Assembly (NCBI GenBank): GCA_964195995.1
Contig: CAXMQS010000053.1
Location: forward strand, 1 to 8,271
From: CAXMQS01 sp964195995
GTDB lineage: Bacteria; Actinomycetota; Acidimicrobiia; Spongiisociales; JAOTWH01
Length of the DNA: 8,271 nt
Direction: 5' to 3'
The stretch's first letter is position 1. The number at the start of each line of letters is the position of its first letter. Shown here piece by piece: positions 1 to 5,939 of this stretch. A model generated the notes under the pieces. It was not told the DNA's origin. It did no database searches and saw only the letters and a program-made list of their open reading frames with translations. The translations under genes and the position numbers were made by a program.

Positions 1-33
1 CGGTGGCAGTGGTCGAACGGAGACAGGTCAGCA

Positions 34-513
34 ATGGACACTGAGCTCGTGGTATTGCATTTCGAGACGCCGGAGGCGGCCCAGAGCGCCCTCAGCACCA
101 TCCACACGCTCGAAGCCGAAGGGTTCGTCGAGCTCGAGGACGCCGCGATCATCACGAGAGCCGAAGACGGCTGGGTCACCGCCAGGGGTGGCGATCAGTC
201 CGAGGTTGCACGCAAGGCTTCGTTCGGAGGTGTCCTCGGGTTAGTGGTGGGTGGGCTCATGGGTCTCCCCGTCCTCGGTTTGCTTGCCGGCGCCGGCGTG
301 GCGGCCAAACACTCCGGGCACGCCGAGCTGCTCGAGGAGTTCATCTTCTCGATCGGCAACGACATGACTGCGGGCTCGGGCGTCCTGGCATTGTCGGTGG
401 CCGAACTTGGAGACCCCGAGACGGTGACCGAGCGTTTGAAACTCCACCGCGACAGCTTGCTGCGGGCCGAGGTTCCTGCTGCTCTGAGGGCCGAGATCGA
501 GCGCTATCAGTGA
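34..513 (+). CDS. DUF1269 family protein with glycine-zipper hydrophobic segment
   Basis: The product has 159 residues. The N-terminal third (1-50) has the pattern of DUF1269 proteins: a short beta strand (LVVLHF, 5-10), an Ala/Leu-rich helix, then a 'EAEGFVELEDAAIITRAEDG' segment. A Gly/Ala/Val/Leu-rich hydrophobic stretch follows at about 64-92, with glycines spaced like a glycine zipper. Residues 105-124 (FSIGNDMTAGSGVLALSVAE) match the family's 'GxxxxPGxSAL' region. The family has no established biochemical function; members are often annotated as membrane or stress proteins. The start is supported by AGG at 24-26 with AGACAGG six bases before ATG. It converges on the MscS gene ending at 583, with 69 bases between. 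The DUF6325 protein at 5158-5889 has a similar overall layout, so the two may be distant relatives. Family call is fairly secure; function unknown. Confidence 0.85.
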   Translation: MDTELVVLHFETPEAAQSALSTIHTLEAEGFVELEDAAIITRAEDGWVTARGGDQSEVARKASFGGVLGLVVGGLMGLPVLGLLAGAGVAAKHSGHAELLEEFIFSIGNDMTAGSGVLALSVAELGDPETVTERLKLHRDSLLRAEVPAALRAEIERYQ

Positions 514-582
514 CAGCGACTGCCCCTTCGACGAACCTCGGGAGGGACCGCGGACGTTAGGCGCACTGACGAACAGGGTCGC

Positions 583-1641
583 TCAGCTCGCCTTCGTCCG
601 GACCCACAGGTCCAACTGGTTGTTCGGGATCTCAATGCCTGCAGCGGAGGTGACGTCGACGAGACGTTCCCTGAGCGCTCGCTCGAACGGTCGGCGTTCG
701 GTGGCCTCGATGAACAACCGGAGCTCGACGATGGCAGCTGGATCAGCCAATGAGGCGACGAAGGGTTCACGAACATCCTCGATGCCGGCGTCCTGCCATC
801 GCGGCTCTGCAGCCAGTTCGAGCACGGCCTGGTGGAATGTCGAGGCGACGGAGCGGAGATCGGCATCGTAGGCCACCCCGATCTGGACGCTGGCACGGGC
901 CTTGTGCTGTGACTCGTTGGCAACTCGTTTGATCTCGCTATTCGGTATGTACCAACGGACGCCATTCCTGGCGAGGATCACCGTGGACCGCAGCGTGAGG
1001 CGCTCCACGTCGCCCTCTACCACGCCGACATCGACACGGTCGCCGACTCCTAGCTGGTCCTCGATGACCAACATCACACCCGAGATCAGATCTTCGATGA
1101 GTGTTTGTGCGCCGAATCCGATGGCGATACCGGCGATGCCGAGAGAGGCGATGATGGGGACGACGCTGATGCCGACATTGTCGAGGATGGCTACTCCGGC
1201 GATGCCGAAGATCAAGGCAGAAGCAGTGCTGCGAAGCATCGCGGCTACGGCATCGGCCCGTTGTATCGACCGTTCTGAAGCGCGCCCCGACACGAATGCT
1301 CCCGGCAAGTCGACCTCGCCCAGGCGACCGGCGACGCGCCGGATGCCTCGTCGAGCGAGCCGGTTCACCAAAACTGCGACCAGCATGATTGCGGCGATCT
1401 TCACCGGCGTGCCGAGTATCCACGCAACCGTCTCCGCGAGGACTTCGTTGCCGGTCCACTCGAGAAGCCGTTCACAGAACGATCCTTGGCTCGAGCACAC
1501 ACCGGGCTCTTCGGAGGTGATGACCTGGCTCGGCGCCCCTTCGTCATCTTGTTGTGCGAGTGCCGTTGCCGAGAAAGCAATCATGGTCAATGACATCGTG
1601 AGCGTCAGGGCGAGTGCCCCGGCCGTCTTCGTCACCCTCAT
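583..1641 (-). CDS. MscS-family mechanosensitive ion channel with signal peptide
   Basis: The product has 352 residues; this is a small-conductance mechanosensitive channel that would release solutes when membrane tension rises. A signal peptide is visible at 1-29 (ending ALA, then QQDDEG). An external segment follows with two cysteines (C49, C56). Predicted helices are TM1 (about 70-95), TM2 (131-158) and the pore helix TM3 (161-195), whose first part is the Gly/Ala-rich GIAGIAIGFGAQ typical of MscS. The beta domain begins at LGVGDRVDV and contains the conserved IPNS (about 232-235); the alpha/beta domain runs to the C terminus. E. coli MscS has 286 residues, so the extra length is mostly the N-terminal signal peptide and external segment. 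An in-frame ATG at 1656 is rejected because GGAGGT (1649-1654) lies seven bases before ATG 1641 and overlaps that upstream codon. It lies 159 bases downstream of a second MscS gene on the same strand, so it may have its own promoter. Confidence 0.93.
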   Translation of the reverse strand: MRVTKTAGALALTLTMSLTMIAFSATALAQQDDEGAPSQVITSEEPGVCSSQGSFCERLLEWTGNEVLAETVAWILGTPVKIAAIMLVAVLVNRLARRGIRRVAGRLGEVDLPGAFVSGRASERSIQRADAVAAMLRSTASALIFGIAGVAILDNVGISVVPIIASLGIAGIAIGFGAQTLIEDLISGVMLVIEDQLGVGDRVDVGVVEGDVERLTLRSTVILARNGVRWYIPNSEIKRVANESQHKARASVQIGVAYDADLRSVASTFHQAVLELAAEPRWQDAGIEDVREPFVASLADPAAIVELRLFIEATERRPFERALRERLVDVTSAAGIEIPNNQLDLWVRTKAS

Positions 1642-1648
1642 CGTGTGT

Positions 1649-1654
1649 ACCTCC
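1649..1654 (-). promoter_or_regulatory. Ribosome binding site fixing the start of the first MscS gene
   Basis: GGAGGT on the minus strand lies seven bases upstream of ATG at 1641. It overlaps the alternative ATG at 1656, which has no site of its own, so the downstream ATG is the start. Confidence 0.8.
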
Positions 1655-1800
1655 ATGGTTCGATGAGGTCAATGATGGTCGTATGGGCTCGCCGGGCTCC
1701 GGATCCTCGTGTTCCCGACCGTTGATCTGACAGTCACGCGTGTTCACGAGCAACGCCCGCGGCCGGCGAGTTACGCACTCCCGCGCTCCGAGATCAGCGC

Positions 1801-2679
1801 TCATCGGGCCGTTGGTTCGCTCCATAGCACCCGTTGCGGGAACGCGATCGTGATTTGGTTGTCGTCCAGGGCCCGCTTCACGGCCCGCATGGCCTCGTCG
1901 CGTGCGGCCCACTCGGCTTGGATCTCTGGCTTGTGCCAGAACCGGCAGGCGATGTTGATCGTGGAGGCGGCGAACTCCTGTACGAAGGCGTCGGGTGGCG
2001 GGTCGGCGAGCACGGTCTCGGCCGTACCCAGTGCCGCCACGATGACCTCGCGGGCCCGCTCGAGGTCGGTGTCGTATGCCGCGCCCACGACGAACGTCGT
2101 GAGTCGGCGCCCCTCGCTGGTGAGGTTGGTGAGGGCCCCCTCGAGAACGGTCCGGTTGGGGAAGTGCACGCGTCGACCGTCGACAGTTATGACCCGGACG
2201 GTGCGGGCACTGACCTCGTCGATGTTTCCCTCGATGTCGTGGATGGCGACCTGATCGCCGATGTGGAAGGGCCGACGGAGCTGAATGATGAGGCCGGCGC
2301 CGAGGTCTTGGAGGAGTGGCCTCGCAGCCAGGACGACCAGCACGATGACCAAGATGAGCACCGATCCGAAGAGGCCGAAGGAGAAGCCCAGCGCTTCGAG
2401 CGCGGCCACGAGACCGAGCGTCAGGATCGCGTAGCTCACGATCCGGGCTATGACATCGCCGGCCAGCAAAGGCATGCCTTCGATGTCGTTCAGGATTCGT
2501 CGCAGCGCTCGTTTGGCCACCCAGGAGAGCAACACGCTGCCAACGATGGCCACCGTGGCGAATATCGCGTCCCCAGTGGTGATGGTGCTGAGGTCGAACT
2601 CATCGGCGATAACGCCGATGTCGGTGGGAATCGGGGCAACTTGGCCCGGGATAACTTGGTTCTGGACAATGAGCGCCAT
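1801..2679 (-). CDS. Second MscS-family mechanosensitive ion channel, divergent pore helix
   Basis: The product has 292 residues, close to the 286 of E. coli MscS. There is no cleavable signal peptide. Helices are predicted at about 36-58, 78-98 and 102-134. The MscS beta domain starts at PFHIGDQVAIHD and includes the HFPN motif (about 172-175). The C-terminal ITIAFPQRVLW is characteristic of the family's closing strand. The pore helix is unusual: where most MscS proteins have Gly/Ala-rich packing, this one reads GSVLILVIVLVVLAARPLL (105-123), nearly all branched aliphatic. The start at 2679 is chosen over an in-frame start at 2775 because GGAGGT (2684-2689) precedes it by four bases. The longer form would add an Arg/Pro-rich segment and overlap the divergent promoter region. 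It is the upstream member of a pair of MscS genes and is divergent from the Vps62-type gene. Confidence 0.9.
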   Translation of the reverse strand: MALIVQNQVIPGQVAPIPTDIGVIADEFDLSTITTGDAIFATVAIVGSVLLSWVAKRALRRILNDIEGMPLLAGDVIARIVSYAILTLGLVAALEALGFSFGLFGSVLILVIVLVVLAARPLLQDLGAGLIIQLRRPFHIGDQVAIHDIEGNIDEVSARTVRVITVDGRRVHFPNRTVLEGALTNLTSEGRRLTTFVVGAAYDTDLERAREVIVAALGTAETVLADPPPDAFVQEFAASTINIACRFWHKPEIQAEWAARDEAMRAVKRALDDNQITIAFPQRVLWSEPTAR

Positions 2680-2792
2680 GGGCACCTCCGGGAACGTGAG
2701 TTCACCAAGGCTAGTGACCGACAGAGGTCGGCCCCGCCGGAGCCCTGGGCGGGAGGACGGCTGACGCCGGGGCAAAGATGGGGCCCTCGCCG

Positions 2793-2814
2793 CCTGTGGT
2801 AGAACAGGTCGACC
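2793..2814. promoter_or_regulatory. Dyad plus palindrome in the MscS / Vps62 divergent region
   Basis: CCTGT (2793-2797) and ACAGG (2804-2808) form an inverted repeat around a six-base spacer, and GGTCGACC (2807-2814) is an overlapping eight-base palindrome. The 181 bases between the two divergent genes must hold both promoters. A TAGCCT on the minus strand (2708-2713) could be a -10 element for the MscS gene, but no good -35 accompanies it. A regulatory role is only inferred from position. Confidence 0.25.
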
Positions 2815-2848
2815 GATTGGGACCGTCAGGGTGCCGTGTCACGGGTGC

Positions 2849-2854
2849 AAGGGG
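2849..2854 (+). promoter_or_regulatory. Ribosome binding site choosing GTG 2861
   Basis: AAGGGG lies six bases upstream of GTG 2861. The earlier in-frame GTG (2831) has only GTCAGG nearby and would put a Cys/His-containing decapeptide ahead of the signal peptide. Confidence 0.55.
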
Positions 2855-2860
2855 ATTCGC

Positions 2861-4813
2861 GTGAACAGGGCGAGACTGCGAGCGGCGACCACGCGTGTCT
2901 TGCTCGTTGCTCTTCTGCTTGCAGGCAGTCTGACCGTGCTGTCCAGCGCAGCAGGAGCCAAGGATCTGGCCCGCGAGAATCCCGACGCCGCACAGGAACT
3001 GGCCGAGCGCTACGCGCCGGTGATCGTGCTCAAGGCCCAGGACGGGGCCTGCGACCCCGACGGCGAGCCATATGCACCGACCTCGGTCGACATTGTGCTC
3101 GACAACCCGGAGGTGTTGCTTCGCCAGCTCGGCAACGAGAACCCCGTGCTCTTGCGCAGTCCTGGTGCATCCGATCTGTTCGGCTTGGGTGAGGGGTTCT
3201 TCCTGGACTTCCCGGGCAGTGCGCTTGATCCCGGCTGTATCTACGAGACCGACTTCAACCGTTATGGCGAAGGCCTGCCGGTCACGGTGTACGCGCACAT
3301 CGTGCAGGAGGACGACCACTCCGACCAGCTGGCGCTGCAGTACTGGATCTACTGGTACTACAACGATTGGAACAACAAGCACGAGAGTGATTGGGAGGGA
3401 ATCCAGCTGCTCTTCGAGGCCTCGTCGATCGAGGAGGCCCTCGCCAGCGAGCCCGTGAGCGTGGGGTACGCCCAGCACGAGGGCGGCGAGCGGGCGGGAT
3501 GGGACTCGTCCAAACTCGAACGTGAGGGCAGCCACCCCGTGGTGTACCCCTCGGCCGGGTCCCATGCCAGTTATTACAGCTCGGCGTTGTATATGGGGCG
3601 TTCCGCGAGTGAGGGTTTCGGCTGCGACAACACCGACGGACCGTCCGACCGGTTCGACACGGCGGTGACCGTGCTCCCTGACGCGGCCGAGGACGCCGAC
3701 GACCCACTGGCGTGGCTGGCATATGAGGGTCGCTGGGGTGAACGCCAGTCCGGGCCCTTCAACGGCCCGACCGGCCCATTGGCCAAGGGACGCTGGCTCG
3801 AACCCATCTCCTGGCACGCGGAGCTTCGGCCTTCGAGTGTCGTCATCCCGTCGGGCGACTCCTTCGCCGAGCAGGTGATCGGCGTCTTTTGTTCCGCGGT
3901 GGAGTTTGGATCCAGCCAACTCATCTTGGCGACGACGTCGCCGTTTCGTCTGCTGGTCAGCGCCCTGGTGCTGGGCCTGTTTGTGAGGTGGCTGGTCGGC
4001 CGAACCGACTGGGGGGCCGTCGCCGGTTCGCCGTTGGTGCGGCGCCGTCGCGCCGGTCAGATCATCCGGGCTGCGTACCGCAAGTATCACCGTTCGTGGC
4101 GGGCATTGGTGCCCTTCGGCGCCGTCTACGTGCCCGCCATGTTCGTCGCGGGCCTGCTGGGGGCCTTCCTGGCGCTGCTTCCGCTGCTTGGCGACATCCT
4201 CGACTTGGCGGGCGACAATAGTGGGACGAACGTGGTGGTCGCAGCGACTGCCGGGGGTCTTCCGCAGCTCGTGGCCGCGATCGCAGTGAACGCCATGGTG
4301 GCGGCGTACCTCGGCGCGCCCGAGGCCGAGCGTTCGGCGCGGGAGGCCGTGCAGCTCGCGTGGGAGAGTCGGCGCCGACTCCTCGCGATCATGCTCCGAG
4401 GGTTCTTCATCGTGACCGCGCTGATCGTCACCGTTGTCGGAATCCCCTGGGGGATCCGGCAGCTGGTCCGCTACCAGTTCGCGGCGCAGGCCGTGATACT
4501 CGAAGGGGCCGACGGCCGCGCTGCGCTGGCCCGCAGCTCGACGCTGGTGCGGGGTCGATGGTGGCACACCGCAGTCATGATCGCCGCGTTCAACGCATTG
4601 CCCTTCGTCACCGCTCTCGTGGTGGGGCTGCTGCTGTTGTTGGGTTTGTCCGGACTGCCAATCTGGCTCTTCTCAGCCCTGATGACGTTGATCTATGGGG
4701 TCCTGGTGCCTCTCGCAGCGACCGCACAGACCATGCTCTACGGCGACGCTGTCGCCGAGTACAACGACCGCGACGAGGCTGGTGCTCCGGTATCGGTGGG
4801 GGCCGCGGACTGA
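2861..4813 (+). CDS. Vps62-domain protein fused to a C-terminal polytopic membrane domain
   Basis: The product has 650 residues. A signal peptide occupies about 1-33 (Arg-rich start, Leu/Val core, ending SSAAGA). Residues about 50-335 resemble the Vps62-type domain: YAPVIVL (51-57), the aromatic YWIYWYYNDWNNKHESDWEG (161-180), in which HESDWE corresponds to the family's 'HxGDWE', PSAGSHASYY (230-239) with the conserved 'GSHA', and RWGERQSGPFNGPTGP (291-306). After a first helix (about 354-378) come a basic stretch and about five more hydrophobic segments (416-443, 458-485, 507-532, 567-596, 601-628). The segment at 538-573, with EGADGRAALARSSTLVRGRW, resembles membrane domains of the DUF975 / glycerophosphodiesterase-membrane type. 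GTG 2861 is preferred to GTG 2831: AAGGGG (2849-2854) precedes it by six bases and it gives a clean signal peptide. It is divergent from the MscS genes. Function is unknown; an extracytoplasmic binding or sensing role is speculation. Confidence 0.85.
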   Translation: MNRARLRAATTRVLLVALLLAGSLTVLSSAAGAKDLARENPDAAQELAERYAPVIVLKAQDGACDPDGEPYAPTSVDIVLDNPEVLLRQLGNENPVLLRSPGASDLFGLGEGFFLDFPGSALDPGCIYETDFNRYGEGLPVTVYAHIVQEDDHSDQLALQYWIYWYYNDWNNKHESDWEGIQLLFEASSIEEALASEPVSVGYAQHEGGERAGWDSSKLEREGSHPVVYPSAGSHASYYSSALYMGRSASEGFGCDNTDGPSDRFDTAVTVLPDAAEDADDPLAWLAYEGRWGERQSGPFNGPTGPLAKGRWLEPISWHAELRPSSVVIPSGDSFAEQVIGVFCSAVEFGSSQLILATTSPFRLLVSALVLGLFVRWLVGRTDWGAVAGSPLVRRRRAGQIIRAAYRKYHRSWRALVPFGAVYVPAMFVAGLLGAFLALLPLLGDILDLAGDNSGTNVVVAATAGGLPQLVAAIAVNAMVAAYLGAPEAERSAREAVQLAWESRRRLLAIMLRGFFIVTALIVTVVGIPWGIRQLVRYQFAAQAVILEGADGRAALARSSTLVRGRWWHTAVMIAAFNALPFVTALVVGLLLLLGLSGLPIWLFSALMTLIYGVLVPLAATAQTMLYGDAVAEYNDRDEAGAPVSVGAAD

Positions 4814-4860
4814 GGCGTGTCCATCGGGCAAGGGCCGAGTGCAGGCGCGTACCGAATTAC

Positions 4861-4895
4861 CTGGCCGAGCCGCCGGCGCATCCCGGCCAGCCGGG
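4861..4895. terminator. Candidate bidirectional GC hairpin between convergent genes
   Basis: CTGGCCG (4861-4867) and CGGCCAG (4884-4890) are perfect seven-base inverted arms around a 16-base loop. A competing hairpin is formed by CCCGG and CCGGG (4882-4895). The structure lies 47 bases after the Vps62 gene stop and two bases after the SHOCT gene stop on the other strand. There is no T-tract on either strand, so it is not a canonical intrinsic terminator, although such hairpins are common between convergent genes in high-GC bacteria. Confidence 0.35.
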
Positions 4896-4896
4896 C

Positions 4897-5157
4897 TCAG
4901 ATGCCCAGTATCTGGCGCTTCTTTGCCTCGAACTCCTCATCGCTGAGCACGCCGGCGTCGCGTAGCGAGGCCAATTGCTCGAGTTCGGCCACGTAGGCGG
5001 GCTGGGGATCGGCTACGGGGGCCGCGGCGACCGGAGCAGGTTCCGGAGCAGGTGCCTGAGCCGGAGCGGTCGCCTCCATTCGGCGGTTCATTCGGCGGCT
5101 CGTGCGGCGTGATGTGCGTCGCGACGTGCGGCGCATGGATCGTCGTCTTGGGGGCAT
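4897..5157 (-). CDS. SHOCT-domain protein with Arg-rich tandem-repeat N terminus
   Basis: The product has 86 residues in three parts. Residues 1-27 are extremely basic, with 13 arginines and a RRTS unit repeated three times, followed by RRMN and RRME. Residues 28-53 are an Ala/Pro-rich linker. Residues about 56-85 (ELEQLASLRDAGVLSDEEFE, then AKKRQILG) are a typical SHOCT domain, a short C-terminal oligomerisation-type module common in actinobacterial small proteins. Its ATG directly follows the TAG of the DUF6325 gene, with no bases between. GAAGGA nine bases upstream, inside the end of that gene, serves as ribosome binding site, so translational coupling is likely. ATG at codon 8 is an alternative start with no better site. 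The basic arm could bind nucleic acid or acidic lipid headgroups; nothing in the sequence decides this. Confidence 0.85.
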   Translation of the reverse strand: MPPRRRSMRRTSRRTSRRTSRRMNRRMEATAPAQAPAPEPAPVAAAPVADPQPAYVAELEQLASLRDAGVLSDEEFEAKKRQILGI

Positions 5158-5889
5158 CTATGAGTTTCCTTCGTTGTTGGACACGCGTTCGAGCATCTCG
5201 TCACCGAGGACCGACGCCGCAGCCTCTTCGGCATCGACCCCTTCGATGAACCCCGCCTCGATGAGTGCGAGCACCGTGCGGGCCACTACCGCCGCCTCGA
5301 CCTCCGCAGCAAGTTCGATGGTCGCGAGGGCCTCGATCGATCGAACGGTGGCTTCGGCTGCGAGGGCATCCGCGAGCTCGATCGCCACTATCGCCTCGGC
5401 GGTAGCGGTCAACTCGGCTCCGACCATGGCCAGACCCTCCAGCGTCAAGAAGCCTTGAACAAGGAGTGATCCGCCGGCCTCGGAAATCGCGTCGCGCAGG
5501 CCCGCAGCCCAGCTGTGCTCGACCAGTAACAGGGCGGCCGCGGTGCCAGGCGCCAGGTCCCGGGCGATGCGGCGGATGTCGGCCACGCTCACGCCGATGG
5601 CCGAGGCCTCGGTGATCTCGGCGGGCGGCGCCCCTGGTTCTTCGCCTTCGAAGGAGAAGCCCAGCAGGGCGCCGATGATGACGCCGAGGACATCGTCCCC
5701 TACTTCCTCGCCGAGGTCGCCCAGTTCGAGCGCGACCAGATCGCCGTTGTCCTCTTTCGCAACGAACAGGGCGTCGAGGATGCGGACGGCATTGACGGGC
5801 GCCAACTCCTCGAGTTTGTCGAGGATGTCACCGTGGAACTGATCGAGCGTGTCGAACTGGAAGGCGAGCAGTTGTACTGGTCCAAGCAT
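5158..5889 (-). CDS. DUF6325-type protein with long Ala/Glu-rich helical extension
   Basis: The product has 243 residues. The start (MLGPVQLLAFQFDT) and the following VRILDALFVAKEDNGDLVAL are characteristic of DUF6325 proteins, which resemble DUF1269. A short Gly-containing hydrophobic stretch lies at about 66-78. Residues 111-147 (DLAPGTAAALLLVEHSWAAG, then LRDAISEAGGSLLVQGF) match the family's PGTxAxxLLxEHxWA core. From about 150 to 225 it continues as an Ala/Glu/Leu helical region with quasi-repeats (AIVAIELADALAAEATV; IEALATIELAAEVEAAV). This makes it longer than the 140-160 residues I expect for the family. The end (LALIEAGFIEGVDAEEAAAS, then VLG) looks SHOCT-like. The start is taken at ATG 5889 instead of TTG 5919; no strong ribosome binding site is present. 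It is coupled to the SHOCT gene. Function unknown. Confidence 0.8.
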   Translation of the reverse strand: MLGPVQLLAFQFDTLDQFHGDILDKLEELAPVNAVRILDALFVAKEDNGDLVALELGDLGEEVGDDVLGVIIGALLGFSFEGEEPGAPPAEITEASAIGVSVADIRRIARDLAPGTAAALLLVEHSWAAGLRDAISEAGGSLLVQGFLTLEGLAMVGAELTATAEAIVAIELADALAAEATVRSIEALATIELAAEVEAAVVARTVLALIEAGFIEGVDAEEAAASVLGDEMLERVSNNEGNS

Positions 5890-5911
5890 CTGTCCGTTAT
5901 AGCACCGGTTC

Positions 5912-5939
5912 GACAACAAGCAGTGTTCGGACTGTTGTC
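5912..5939. repeat. Inverted repeat between the HerA-like and DUF6325 genes
   Basis: GACAACA (5912-5918) and TGTTGTC (5933-5939) are perfect seven-base inverted arms around 14 bases. An alternative fold pairs CAGT (5921-5924) with ACTG (5931-5934), extended by GACAA / TTGTC across a bulge. One arm overlaps the ATPase stop codon. It lacks a T-tract, so it could equally be an operator for the DUF6325-SHOCT pair, an mRNA processing hairpin, or chance. Confidence 0.35.

Noticed and set aside
515..583. Inverted AGCGAC / GTCGCT between the convergent DUF1269 and MscS genes as a terminator
   Set aside because: The arms are only six bases with a 57-base loop and no T-tract, so chance pairing is more likely.
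902..1666. A 254-codon open frame on the plus strand opposite the first MscS gene
   Set aside because: It is Ser/Thr/Arg/Pro-rich, has no domain, and is antisense to clear MscS motifs.
2680..2775. Upstream start (2775) for the second MscS channel
   Set aside because: The added 32 residues are Arg/Pro-rich and lie in the divergent promoter region; GGAGGT just before ATG 2679 fits the shorter protein.
1834..2802. A 322-codon open frame on the plus strand opposite the second MscS gene
   Set aside because: The translation is highly polar (Asp, Glu, Gly, Arg) with no family resemblance, and it is antisense to a well-supported MscS gene.
2711..4567. A 618-codon open frame on the minus strand opposite the Vps62-type gene
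   Set aside because: It is a shadow. Its translation is rich in Arg, Gly, Gln and His with no recognisable domain, while the opposite strand encodes a coherent signal peptide, Vps62 motifs and membrane helices. Long antisense frames are expected at this GC content.
4360..4965. A 201-codon plus-strand frame overlapping the end of the Vps62 gene and the SHOCT gene
   Set aside because: It is an out-of-frame Arg-rich translation that runs across two genes with firm evidence on their own frames.
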